Of a stretch of DNA of 64,000 bases, positions 8,001 to 15,865 are shown in pieces. Under the pieces are notes generated by a model. The model was not told where the DNA came from, did no database searches, and saw only the letters and a program-made list of their open reading frames with translations. Numbering within the stretch: the first letter of the stretch is position 1; the number at the start of each line of letters is the position of its first letter. A program made the translations under genes and the position numbers. The DNA is from Bacteroidota bacterium (GTDB taxonomy: Bacteria; Bacteroidota; Ignavibacteria; Kapaibacteriales; Kapaibacteriaceae): contig JAFDZT010000005.1 in the NCBI GenBank assembly GCA_018266735.1, forward strand, positions 1 through 64,000. Direction: 5' to 3'.

Positions 8001-10742
8001 TCGTGCCGCTATCTCAAGGCATCCGTCAAGAATACCTTCAAGGGAGATATTCGTTCCGGACGTAACGTAGAAGTTCTCAGAGTTGACGAACTCCATACGC
8101 AAGGCACGCGGCGCCGTTATGGTCACAAGCTCTGCCTTTGGCTTCGCTTCGACCTCCTTTATCGTGAAATATGCGCGAGCTGAGTCAACGACCTTCCCCC
8201 TTCCCCGATCATACAGTCGGAAGTACACGGCAAAGCCGTCCTTTCGAACCGCCGGAGAAGCTGCTACTTGTCCCCACGTGAACCCGCCTTGATACGTGAA
8301 CACATTCAAGATCCGCTCATAGGAATTGAATGGGCCCCATCCTTCCGTAGCACTCAGGCGTGTGTCGTACTCGTATGCCTTTGCACATCGGACGCTATCG
8401 GGCGACAAGAACGTTGTCTGTAGCTGAACGAGCGAAGGGATCGTGTCGTTGTACTCGATGTTATTGCGCATCACCGTGATGTAGCCATTCACACCGTGCG
8501 GCTGAGCGATGACGCTTCCACGTTGTACACGCCACATGCCAATGTCGTTCAGATGGAACTGTGCATAGGCGAACGCTGCAGAGGAGTCGATCACAGCGTT
8601 CGAGATCGTTTGTTGTGCCGATGAAATGCCGTCTGTGATCGTAACGGTCGACGAAGAGGTAGCGATGGCATCGTTCATTGGATACGAGAACAGCGCAGAT
8701 GATCGCTTTCCCTCCAACACTTGCAGGCGTTGGAGATCCTCGAAGCCCCATGCCTCCTTCCACCCATTCAACCCTGCTGCGGCAAACAAGCTGTCGTCTG
8801 TGTTCGTACTGTCACCTAGGAAAACAGATCGCGTGCTCGGAGACATGGTGGCCCATGCCTTCCGAGGAAAGATCCCCTGTGGCGAGCCGTTGAGGAAGAG
8901 TGCAACGCCTGTGTCGCGGACGACGACCGCTACATGCTTCCATGAGCCATCCCGCACGATGCCGGAGCACACCATACTATCTGCGCCCAGTTTCGCCTTG
9001 ATGGAACCATCATTGGCGATGCTCACAACAAGATCACCCTGCGGGTGCTGCCAACGCAGAAGAGTGAGAGGGTCCGTGTGGTAGGATCGTACAAAGAACC
9101 CCACGCTGCGGATCGTATCACTCTGAACGAGCATTGGAACGCGCACTCGCGTTTGAGATGAGAACAGTACATCTCCGCTGTAGGGAACAGAGGGCACCAC
9201 CGCTGTGCTGTCCATGTACGTGATGTTGGAATCCGCATCTGCCAGTCGCAAACGTACCCACTGTACGTCAGGAGGCAGGTCTGCCAGCGTAAGTACGTCG
9301 TTCACATCCTGGAGGCCGCTTGACGTGAACTCCGAATGACGTTGGAACAGAAAGGCGGGGAAGGCGGGGAGGATGGCAATGGTCGTATCCCACCGCAATT
9401 GCTCGGGGGCGATCTCATCGGAGAAAGCAACAACAGATATCGCCGTCGTTCCTTGAGGAATGTTCTGGACATTCAACGTGAACAGACACGAAGCTCCGTC
9501 GGCTAGGGATGGGATCCGTCTCGTCCCGAGAGGAAGTCCGCTTGTGTTGAAGAACGTCAACCGCAGACTATCAATGCTTTTGACGGCCCATTCAAGCTTC
9601 ACGGTCTGCGTCGTGTCCGGCCGCAATGTTCCCGTGCCATTGTTATGCGGGTTCCATCTGCGCAGCTGAAAGGCAACGTTCTTTCCGGGCTCGAGAGTGA
9701 CGTTCACGCGAGGATGACCGAGATCGAACGACACACTGAGCACTTGGTCGAAGGGCTGCGGGATGTCTTGGACATAGACTCGTGCTAGAACGAAATCGGA
9801 GCGGACGTCGAGGTTCGAGATATCGATCTGCTTGGCGACCGTCTTCTGCAGATACGTTGCTGCTGGTGCTACTACGGAGTCGAACGGAACAATGTCGCCA
9901 TTGTGCAACATGCTTGCGAACACAACTCCTACGGTGTGATCTGGTAACCCACTCAGCGTGAACACGGAAGTCTGCGACGGAACTGTGCCCGCATACGCCG
10001 AGCGGATCGGGCCATAGTTGTTCGTACCAATGTTCTCGAGTGAAGCGGCGGAGATGAACTGTATTGGCGCCGGGATCATTGGGATCGAAACGGCTGTTTG
10101 GAGGTCTTCGGCATCGAAGCTTGTCGTCACAACGATCGAAGTGCCAAGGGAGGCGGTATCAGGGACGATCACGGTGAATTCGTCCGGTATCACCGTACTG
10201 TCGTACACGTTATAGAAGTTCGCCGTGTTCGCTCCTTGTAACGCGATCGAGAACTCATTGACGGCGCTTTCCAACATTGTTGGCTTGGTGAAGATCAAGC
10301 GTAGTCGGGCTGCTGTACCGGTCGTGAACGGGGCTTGAGAGGCCGAGTCGAGACGAACGCCTACGTTGCCCCACGAGAAGGCCAGTTTCCTTTGCGCTTC
10401 TGTGATCACAGTGTTGTTCTCTCGGAGGAACTCCACGGTGATCGTTGCAAATGGGGCTCGTTGCAGTCTCGATATGTCGATCGGCACAACAACGCTACTA
10501 TCAAAGTTGATCAAGGTCTCAACTGGCGTCGTCGAATCACTTCGCACGATGATCCGTGCTTTACCGGCGCGTGCCGGACTGGAGCCCACTTCGATCGGAA
10601 GGGTGGAAAGAAGACCGCGCTGGATGGTTCCGAATCCGGTTGCAGATCGGATGAAGTACGGGGCGGCCGGATCGGTATCTGCGTGCAGATGTACCGGGAG
10701 AATGCAACAAAGGAGAAAGAGAAGAAGCAATGAGAAGCGCAT
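5088..10742 (-). CDS. Giant secreted multidomain protein with LamG-like domain and T9SS sorting domain
   Basis: The frame extends upstream to 10817, but the ATG at 10742 is followed at once by a clear signal peptide (MRFSLLLLFLLCCILPVHLHA, residues 1-21), giving about 1,884 aa. The first 500 residues are beta-rich repeats without a recognisable family. About residues 545-690 look like a LamG/concanavalin-type jelly roll (WKHVAVVVRDTGVALFLNG). The middle includes an amphipathic region, and after about residue 1400 there are repeated beta-propeller-like blades (TDSTVVVVWSE, TDTSAVVVWVS). The last 75 residues are a T9SS sorting domain ending in ILRVAPR. It is probably a cell-surface or adhesion protein and leads the operon that carries the NRAMP gene. 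Confidence 0.8.
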   Translation of the reverse strand: MRFSLLLLFLLCCILPVHLHADTDPAAPYFIRSATGFGTIQRGLLSTLPIEVGSSPARAGKARIIVRSDSTTPVETLINFDSSVVVPIDISRLQRAPFATITVEFLRENNTVITEAQRKLAFSWGNVGVRLDSASQAPFTTGTAARLRLIFTKPTMLESAVNEFSIALQGANTANFYNVYDSTVIPDEFTVIVPDTASLGTSIVVTTSFDAEDLQTAVSIPMIPAPIQFISAASLENIGTNNYGPIRSAYAGTVPSQTSVFTLSGLPDHTVGVVFASMLHNGDIVPFDSVVAPAATYLQKTVAKQIDISNLDVRSDFVLARVYVQDIPQPFDQVLSVSFDLGHPRVNVTLEPGKNVAFQLRRWNPHNNGTGTLRPDTTQTVKLEWAVKSIDSLRLTFFNTSGLPLGTRRIPSLADGASCLFTLNVQNIPQGTTAISVVAFSDEIAPEQLRWDTTIAILPAFPAFLFQRHSEFTSSGLQDVNDVLTLADLPPDVQWVRLRLADADSNITYMDSTAVVPSVPYSGDVLFSSQTRVRVPMLVQSDTIRSVGFFVRSYHTDPLTLLRWQHPQGDLVVSIANDGSIKAKLGADSMVCSGIVRDGSWKHVAVVVRDTGVALFLNGSPQGIFPRKAWATMSPSTRSVFLGDSTNTDDSLFAAAGLNGWKEAWGFEDLQRLQVLEGKRSSALFSYPMNDAIATSSSTVTITDGISSAQQTISNAVIDSSAAFAYAQFHLNDIGMWRVQRGSVIAQPHGVNGYITVMRNNIEYNDTIPSLVQLQTTFLSPDSVRCAKAYEYDTRLSATEGWGPFNSYERILNVFTYQGGFTWGQVAASPAVRKDGFAVYFRLYDRGRGKVVDSARAYFTIKEVEAKPKAELVTITAPRALRMEFVNSENFYVTSGTNISLEGILDGCLEIAARIDYEPPPPIPVMYSRIGPFRQSKIYQAQKLMNTYYAFTVEEAESNVVFTVANDDGEVIKTIPATKVRPGVWKASVDMADCDPPRATVVANAYKGKTFVNASTPQYFAITANRPSWLSEKDNVEWRDPFTSDGKPNITAIVTTGPILDQLIPNDIPIIGGTAVFALPTSIMVQLQWDTVTNVLTLADGYNNKIETPYNTFSDVSDAFQDLIYVINNVQTATRTIVQAAVPFIQQGLKNVPTVSASTSSSIQWSMKLDKYENLDVLSLNKQGVSLEIGLPGKSFEKPLFQVTKAIEEGSEGGVSFVVALTFTPVIDANGAITSRVNVGSDEQGWWGPRGTLPVTRDTLTDPSLQAGGLSIGGGVAITLDAVKGAASITATFTVNLDGAEAFAITLDKDRKSKSTRLRSLGVDVRVLVQGALAWGLVTKTLYGPHVLWSHVLAGADLEDYYPSIKPDGKPAERVEQIDHTSHAAHALQVLNPLAAPSPHSAQGKGVSCITWIDQDHRTGIGTLNVGVRKHGRADVSAIHRVETNGNSMVSPQISFLTDSTVVVVWSELDVDRTNSTADIPFIQALRSSDVRWAVVNIDRGVVMSGGEFAFDRIDGKPSVTRLTDTSAVVVWVSVDSTQTDAMIAFSVLHGTDGTMSATDLRTVHKSTHDHRTPQVSPGENGTALCTWIDTDSTISRINTSTFDGESWSAPTSISIEGFSVNYINVDDGGKALMASGHQSGAGNGHERVYVIPRAPNGGWDDASAIPIPAFDAEGMLQHPRISVRGDSAFIMARAFTHLSGKLTSATHKFPTAVVDLRTRSMGNGTWVATDSLSLIHDYDMQWEADGIHVIAQEHLPVVGLHANGLLKRPLGSPMMDLGMHTVPISNVITGLTDDDRTTVVEQRSLITMEPSPATGRVKVRGEQEFTSLVVYSFDGALVGSMYQGEPTTSTMIDVGSLSPGSYILIMETDLATPIATILRVAPR

Positions 10743-10809
10743 TTCGATCCCTGCAGCGTTACAGATACTGTAAAGTACGCCGAAAGAGATCAAGTCGCAT
10801 GCTCCTCGG

Positions 10810-10848
10810 TGATCCACATGCGCTGTTCACAACAACGCATGTGGATCA
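10810..10848. repeat. Perfect 13-bp inverted repeat between two genes
   Basis: TGATCCACATGCG (10810-10822) is repeated in inverse as CGCATGTGGATCA (10836-10848) around a 13-base loop. It lies between the stop of the lipoprotein gene (10861) and the start of the giant secreted protein (10742), both on the minus strand. Neither side carries a T-run, so it could be a factor-assisted terminator, an RNA processing site or an operator. Confidence 0.6.
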
Positions 10849-10860
10849 GGGGAGACCGGG

Positions 10861-11508
10861 TCAGATACCGAAGACCGGCAGGATCGCCAGGCCGTTCGGA
10901 TCCGGCATATAGTCCATTCCGGGAATATCACCCTTCAGGCCAAGTGTGAAACCGGCACCGAATCGGGTCAGCCACGGCGTAGCCGGATCTGCTGCCCCAC
11001 CGCGTGCGCGGAAGATCACATCGTGGGTGATGCTCGTGAACATGGGTCCGGAAGGATCCATCACACGCATGTCGATGATGTCTCCCACTTGCGTGCCCGG
11101 CGTCGTGATCAGCATGATGGACGCAATGCCATATGCATCAACCGACGACGTTGGCTCGCTGAGAAGATCCTCTGCCGTCAGCGGCTCAAGATCCTGGAAG
11201 GCGAATCGCAGGTCGGGAGCGAGCTTCGTGATGGAACCAACACGCATCGTACCATCAGGGCGGTGCCACATGATCGCTACTCGTGCACTCTCGAGTCCTT
11301 CGAGCGGCGACACTGAGTCTTGCACTACGACTCCGTTGATGATGCCGGTGGTGACCACAGTGTCGCCGCCCCCGCCGCCATTTCCGCCGCCATTACCGCC
11401 ACCACCACCATTACCACCACCGTCCGGTGGAAGAATGATATCGTCGCAGGCCACCAGTCCGCCGCACAACACGACAATGGCCATCGCTCGCATCAAGATC
11501 GAACGCAT
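10861..11508 (-). CDS. Glycine-rich lipoprotein, third gene of a sigma/anti-sigma operon
   Basis: Start chosen at ATG 11508, which has AGGAG seven bases upstream; the frame itself runs open further. The 215-aa product has a lipoprotein signal with lipobox LVAC and Cys21. A run of Gly with a few Asn (about residues 28-48) follows as a flexible tether. The remaining 165 residues have a carboxypeptidase-regulatory or transthyretin-like flavour (GIINGVVVQDSVSPLEG, VAIMWHRPDG) but no sure family. It is expected to be anchored in a membrane facing the periplasm. It follows the anti-sigma-like gene by 17 bp, so it may be a regulon member or part of the sensing arm. Confidence 0.75.
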   Translation of the reverse strand: MRSILMRAMAIVVLCGGLVACDDIILPPDGGGNGGGGGNGGGNGGGGGDTVVTTGIINGVVVQDSVSPLEGLESARVAIMWHRPDGTMRVGSITKLAPDLRFAFQDLEPLTAEDLLSEPTSSVDAYGIASIMLITTPGTQVGDIIDMRVMDPSGPMFTSITHDVIFRARGGAADPATPWLTRFGAGFTLGLKGDIPGMDYMPDPNGLAILPVFGI

Positions 11509-11525
11509 ACAAACACTCCTAACAG

Positions 11526-12662
11526 TTAAAGATGAAATCCAATGCCAACCAGCATTCCAACACGAGAGGCCGCATTCCATGTGCCGTTGTTTTGGTAGAA
11601 CAACGTCATCATGTTCGCACCGGCGGAGATGGTGAACTGGTTCACATGTAGTTGAAGTCCAAGGGTTGGTTGCGCAACGACCCCGCGAGATGAACCGCCA
11701 AGGTTGAGTTGCGCAAAGGGTCGAAGTCCGAGAGGTATGTTCCATTGCGGCGTGTACCGATACGATGCACCGCCCCAGAGCATGGCATACTGTTGTTGCA
11801 CCGATCCGTCAGAAGAGACCACGCCAACGGGGAAGACGTCGTTGTGCAGGATGGCACCGATCGCATGCTCACGATCGAGAGCATACTCTGCTTCTAGACC
11901 AAGGTTTGGTGCCGATGTGAGATCTGCATGCGTTGCATACATGTGATAGGTCAGCGGCGTTTGCGTGAGTCGTAGCTGCAGAGCAGAGGGTCGAGACAGC
12001 GGTTGTAGCGGATCGGACTCTTCGATCGTCGAGGCCATCGTCGACGTGGTCGTAGAGGTCGATGCAACGACAGGTATCGCATCGACAGCAAGCATGGGCG
12101 ACATGCCGATCGTTTCGATCTCTTCCGCTGCTACACCTTCCGTCGGTACCTGTTGTACATCGTGCTGTGCATTGCGTTGCTCACGTTGCTCCCGTTGTTC
12201 GTGCGTGGTACCCTTGTCCGCCATCGGTGCCGGGATCGCACTGCGTTGTGGTGCCGAGGGGACGGCTGCCACTGTTGATGTAGGGCCCACAGGGATGGAA
12301 GGCGGCACGGAGATCAACAGTGCTGTACCAACTGTGGCCACAACGGCTGTGGTGGCCGTGGCAAGGGCCATCACCGATCGCACCACCCACTCGGTGGCAA
12401 GGCTGGCAGCGCCCACCAACGGGATCGGCAGCAGGGAAGCTTGTTGGGCGGACTCGACAATGGAGGCATAGAGATCGGGAGGGACGATCGTTGCCGACAC
12501 GTCGTTGTCCATGGCCGCACGCACTTGTGATTGTGCTTGGAACTCTGTGCTCAGCTCCTCGTCGCGTAACAGCGTCGAGAACAATTCGCGCTCTTCGTCC
12601 GGCGTTGTTGCGCGGTCGAGGTAGCGGTCCATGATGTCGAAGATCTCAGTGTTGTTGTTCAT
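11526..12662 (-). CDS. Anti-sigma-like transmembrane protein with C-terminal beta-barrel-like domain
   Basis: The 378-aa product has three parts. An acidic N-terminal helical region (residues 1-60, MDRYLDRATTPDEERELF) resembles anti-sigma N-termini. One transmembrane helix lies near residues 92-118. After a Thr/Ser/Ala/Pro-rich linker (about 120-225), a C-terminal part of alternating beta strands ends in a GIGFHL type C-terminus, as in small outer-membrane beta-barrel proteins. The gene starts 18 bp after the ECF sigma gene, the usual place for its cognate anti-sigma factor. No HxxxCxxC zinc motif is present. Regulation of the adjacent sigma factor is inferred from position and topology only. 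Confidence 0.68.
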   Translation of the reverse strand: MNNNTEIFDIMDRYLDRATTPDEERELFSTLLRDEELSTEFQAQSQVRAAMDNDVSATIVPPDLYASIVESAQQASLLPIPLVGAASLATEWVVRSVMALATATTAVVATVGTALLISVPPSIPVGPTSTVAAVPSAPQRSAIPAPMADKGTTHEQREQREQRNAQHDVQQVPTEGVAAEEIETIGMSPMLAVDAIPVVASTSTTTSTMASTIEESDPLQPLSRPSALQLRLTQTPLTYHMYATHADLTSAPNLGLEAEYALDREHAIGAILHNDVFPVGVVSSDGSVQQQYAMLWGGASYRYTPQWNIPLGLRPFAQLNLGGSSRGVVAQPTLGLQLHVNQFTISAGANMMTLFYQNNGTWNAASRVGMLVGIGFHL

Positions 12663-12680
12663 AGTGGTCGTTCCCGGCGA

Positions 12681-13247
12681 TCAAGGTCGAAGGATCGGAA
12701 TCAATGCTGCACGCAGCCGTTGTTTGGCGCGTGCGATGTGATGACGCACCGATGGAAGAGAATCACCGGTGACCTCGCAGATCTCTGCATAGCTCAGACC
12801 GCCATACATCTGCAGCAGCAGAGCCTCGCGGTATTGTTCGGGCAGTTCCTGAAGTGCCGCATTCACCAGTCGCTGGATCTCGATGGTCTCGTAGGGCACG
12901 TCGTGCGACGTCAGCCCGAGGTCTTCGATCTCCATCAAGGTCTCGCGGTGATCGCGCTTCATGTTCAAGCAGCCGTTGCGAGCGATGCGCATCAGATAGG
13001 CACCAACATTGTCGAGCTGTTCGCCCTTACGAATGGCGAGCAGAAGTTTCATGAAGGCATCTTGCACGATGTCGCGCGCCTGTTGCTGACCGCCCATCAC
13101 CTTGGTACAGTAGGCCAGCAGGCGTCGGATATGTCGGTCGTACAGTACACGGAAGGCCGGCTCTGCAGCAGTGCTACCGAGCCGGATATGTTCCAACAAC
13201 TGTCGGTCTGATTCTGATCGTAGTTCGTTCATCTCAAGCAAGGACAC
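12681..13247 (-). CDS. RNA polymerase ECF-type sigma factor
   Basis: The 188-aa product has sigma region 2 (about residues 30-100, including ARDIVQDAFMKLLLAI) and region 4 (about 133-183, LPEQYREALLLQMYGGLSYAEI followed by the helix-turn-helix). This is the layout and size of ECF sigma factors. The frame begins with GTG at 13247; an ATG at 13232 five codons later is an alternative, and neither has a strong Shine-Dalgarno. It leads the sigma - anti-sigma-like - lipoprotein operon and is divergent from the WYL regulator, with a 19-bp palindrome between them. A second, separate ECF/anti-sigma pair lies at 31.9-33.3 kb. Confidence 0.9.
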   Translation of the reverse strand: MSLLEMNELRSESDRQLLEHIRLGSTAAEPAFRVLYDRHIRRLLAYCTKVMGGQQQARDIVQDAFMKLLLAIRKGEQLDNVGAYLMRIARNGCLNMKRDHRETLMEIEDLGLTSHDVPYETIEIQRLVNAALQELPEQYREALLLQMYGGLSYAEICEVTGDSLPSVRHHIARAKQRLRAALIPILRP

Positions 13248-13276
13248 GGGAGTTTGCGATTTGTCCCACTTGAACG

Positions 13277-13295
13277 AACTGACCGTCGGTCAGTT
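13277..13295. promoter_or_regulatory. 19-bp palindrome in the divergent sigma/WYL intergenic region
   Basis: AACTGACCG-T-CGGTCAGTT is a perfect 9-bp inverted repeat with a 1-bp centre. It lies in the 85-bp gap between the divergent ECF sigma gene (13247) and the WYL regulator gene (13333). Palindromes of this size and type are common operators for dimeric regulators. The WYL protein is the nearest candidate to bind it. This is inferred from sequence and position. Confidence 0.55.
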
Positions 13296-13332
13296 ACTTA
13301 CGGACCGACATTTTTGGTGGTAATTTCACGAA

Positions 13333-14022
13333 ATGAACAGAGTTGATCGGCTCTTTGGCCTTCTCGTCTTCCTGCAATCGAAGCGGTATGTGACCGCAGA
13401 GGATATCTCCGAGCGGTTCGAGATCAGTGTGCGCACGGTGTATCGCGATGTGCGTGCACTGTCGGAGCAGGGTATTCCCGTGGTGTTCGAGCAGCACAAG
13501 GGGTATCGCATCATGCAAGGCTTCTTTCTGCCACCCGTGTCCTTCACCACGGATGAGGCAAATGCCTTGCTGGTTGCGGAGCAGGTGGTGCGAGGCTTTA
13601 CGGACAGGTCGATCCGTCAACACTATGGCACAGCACTCACGAAAGTGAAATCGGTGCTGCGTTCAACGCAGAAGGTCGACGCCGAGGATCTTGGAGCGCG
13701 CATGCATTTGCAACTACCCTCCCGCCTTCATACCGACGTTGACCACCTTTCCCCTCTTCAGCAGGCCATCACACGTCGCCTTCAAGTACGCATCGCCTAT
13801 CGGAATGCCAACGACGAAGCATCCGAGCGCGTGATCGAACCGGTTGGACTGATCTTCTATGCCTTCAGTTGGCATGTGATCGCCTGGTGCTCGCTGCGCC
13901 AGGCCTACCGAGATTTCAAAGTGTTGCGCATCGGTGCGCTCGAGGTGACGGACACGCCATTCGTTCAAGAGCACAACGTGAACATGGCCGACTTCCTACG
14001 AGAGATCCCGGTGAACTATTAA
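13333..14022 (+). CDS. HTH-WYL domain transcriptional regulator (YafY-like)
   Basis: The 229-aa product has an N-terminal HTH_11 winged-helix region (residues 1-60, with TAEDISERFEISVRTVYRDV as the recognition unit). A middle spacer is followed by a WYL domain (about residues 145-215, IAYRNANDEASERVIEPVGLIFYAFSWH...). WYL proteins act as ligand- or nucleic-acid-responsive regulators, often repressing neighbours or defence and DNA-damage genes. It is transcribed divergently from the ECF sigma operon and shares the 19-bp palindrome upstream. The next gene downstream encodes a DinB-like protein on the same strand 88 bp away. This regulator-DinB pairing is common in bacteria and suggests a shared stress regulon. 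Confidence 0.88.
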   Translation: MNRVDRLFGLLVFLQSKRYVTAEDISERFEISVRTVYRDVRALSEQGIPVVFEQHKGYRIMQGFFLPPVSFTTDEANALLVAEQVVRGFTDRSIRQHYGTALTKVKSVLRSTQKVDAEDLGARMHLQLPSRLHTDVDHLSPLQQAITRRLQVRIAYRNANDEASERVIEPVGLIFYAFSWHVIAWCSLRQAYRDFKVLRIGALEVTDTPFVQEHNVNMADFLREIPVNY

Positions 14023-14110
14023 CGCGCGTGGTGGACTGCCATAGGGCTGTCAGTGGGTGGACCGAAGTTTGTGCTTCGATCATTCATTCACTTCCATAGG
14101 AGTCCGTTCC

Positions 14111-14605
14111 ATGCGTCTCGACGATCTCTACAAGCAACTCACACGCGAATGCGCCACATCCACGAAGATGTTGGAGCGCGTGCCGTCCGACCACCTCGAC
14201 TTCCGTCCGCACGAGCGCAGCATGGTGATGCGTGCCCTGGCCACGCACATCGCTGAGCTTCCGAGCTGGGTCACTATGGCACTCACATCCGACGAGCTGG
14301 ACTTTCTGACGATGCCCTATGCACCTCCCACGGTATCGTCTGCTGCCGACCTGCTCGCCATTCTCGAATCGTCCCTTCGCTCTGCAGCGGCAACACTGGC
14401 TGCGGCGGAAGATGCCACGCTCGATGAACCATGGACGTTGCGCAGCGGCGAGGTGATCCATAGTGTATCCACCAAGTTCGAAGTGATCCAGATGACCATC
14501 AGCCAGATCATCCACCATCGTGCACAGCTTGGTGTCTATCTGCGTTTGCTGGACATTCCCATTCCGGGTAGCTATGGCCCAAGTGCAGACGAACCCACGT
14601 TCTAA
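14111..14605 (+). CDS. DinB-like four-helix-bundle protein
   Basis: The ATG at 14111 was chosen because AGGAG lies eight bases upstream and the DinB fold starts here (MRLDDLYKQL). An ATG 18 codons earlier lacks a ribosome site. The 164-aa product has the four-helix DinB/YfiT layout with the metal-site histidines in THIAELPSW and IIHHRAQLGVYLR. Family members bind a divalent metal and some act as thiol-dependent S-transferases; the substrate here is unknown. It lies downstream of the WYL regulator. Its stop codon overlaps the stop of the convergent antiporter gene by a few bases. Confidence 0.82.
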   Translation: MRLDDLYKQLTRECATSTKMLERVPSDHLDFRPHERSMVMRALATHIAELPSWVTMALTSDELDFLTMPYAPPTVSSAADLLAILESSLRSAAATLAAAEDATLDEPWTLRSGEVIHSVSTKFEVIQMTISQIIHHRAQLGVYLRLLDIPIPGSYGPSADEPTF

Positions 14606-15843
14606 GCGGCGCTTCGTCCCTGTTCCTGCAACTCCGGTGCATCCTTCGAGAGCAACGCCATCGCGCGTGCGTATCGAGATGCACCGGGCTTGGCGCTAAG
14701 TCCGTGGGCCACGATGCTGATGAACACCGTGATCATCACGGCATACTTGATCGTCGCGTTCGCAGCATCGCCCTGCTGGAGCTCGAGGTAGACAAGGCCG
14801 AGAACGATGGAGGCAAGGCCGCGTGGACCGAACCATCCCATGAACAACACGGTCGACCGTTGCATGCGCGTACCGATCAAAGCAATGGCCACAGGCACCA
14901 TGCGCACCACGGTAAGACTGATCACGGCATAGAACACATGCATGATGGTGAAGTGCGGGACGGCACGCATCACGAGGATGCCGAACAGGAAGAACACCGA
15001 GAGGTTGAAGAGCTGTCCCCACTGCTCCGTGAACTCCACGCTGTGCTTCGATGCCTCGGCATATCCACCCTGAACGGCAAGTCCCGCAACAAAGGCGGCA
15101 ATGAACATGCTCGCCCCAACACCATCAGCCACCATCATGCATAACAACGGAAGCGCGACCACAGCAAGTTGTTTCCACGCCTCTACCATCCGTCCGCGCG
15201 CCACGGCACGACCGATCAACACACCACCTGCACCACCGATCACGATGCCCACAAGCGTGCCGTATCCCAACTGCTCAACGATGAACTTCCACAAGTGAAC
15301 GGAAGCAGCGCCCGATGCATCACCTGCCATGGCAATGAAGAACAGTAGGAACGGAACAGAGAGTCCGTCGTTCAATCCAGCTTCCACATTCAACGCCTCG
15401 CGGATGACCTTTGGTACGAGTGGACTTTTGACGATCACTTGACCGAGCCCCGCATCCGTCGGCGCAAGGATGGCAGCAAGGATGCCTGCCTCCCAGATCG
15501 ACATGGACGGAAAGACCACCATTGCACCAACGGCTCCCAACAGGATCGTCAGCAGCATGCCGGTGCTGAGCAGTCGGATCGGCAACGACCGCACCGATCG
15601 CAACAACCGAAGTCCAACACCACTTGCATCGGAGAAGAGCAGCAACACCAATCCGATCTCTGCAACACGCAACAGAATGTCCTGCCCTTCCGCCTTCCGA
15701 TCCCTCAACTCCGGCATCACCACCACCATGAGCATGCCCATCGCCGTGAAGATGATGGGAGCCGTCAGCACGGAGCGCTCAATGGTCTTCGAGAAAATGC
15801 CGTACAACAAGACAAGAAGGAGGAAGGTGGCAAGGAGGATCAT
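14602..15843 (-). CDS. Cation:proton antiporter, CPA1 family
   Basis: The frame runs further upstream, but ATG 15843 has GGAG nearby and begins directly with the first membrane helix (MILLATFLLLVLLYG). This gives about 413 aa with 11-13 hydrophobic segments. The conserved CPA motifs are visible: APTDAGLG in TM4 and the NVEAGLNDGLSVPF motif with the ND pair that carries the ion-binding Asp. It should exchange Na+ or K+ for H+ across the inner membrane for pH and salt homeostasis. A long cytoplasmic regulatory C-terminus is absent. The gene is convergent with the DinB-like gene, overlapping by 4 bp. Confidence 0.87.
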   Translation of the reverse strand: MILLATFLLLVLLYGIFSKTIERSVLTAPIIFTAMGMLMVVVMPELRDRKAEGQDILLRVAEIGLVLLLFSDASGVGLRLLRSVRSLPIRLLSTGMLLTILLGAVGAMVVFPSMSIWEAGILAAILAPTDAGLGQVIVKSPLVPKVIREALNVEAGLNDGLSVPFLLFFIAMAGDASGAASVHLWKFIVEQLGYGTLVGIVIGGAGGVLIGRAVARGRMVEAWKQLAVVALPLLCMMVADGVGASMFIAAFVAGLAVQGGYAEASKHSVEFTEQWGQLFNLSVFFLFGILVMRAVPHFTIMHVFYAVISLTVVRMVPVAIALIGTRMQRSTVLFMGWFGPRGLASIVLGLVYLELQQGDAANATIKYAVMITVFISIVAHGLSAKPGASRYARAMALLSKDAPELQEQGRSAA

Positions 15844-15865
15844 TTCTTCGGTACTCCGATCGACG

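Noticed and set aside
7194-8183. A 329-codon plus-strand frame inside the giant secreted protein gene
   Set aside because: Antisense shadow with no domain; the minus-strand frame is continuous and has repeats and a sorting domain.
10810-10848. Classical intrinsic terminator
   Set aside because: The stem is strong, but no T-run follows on either strand and the loop is 13 bases, so I list it only as an inverted repeat.
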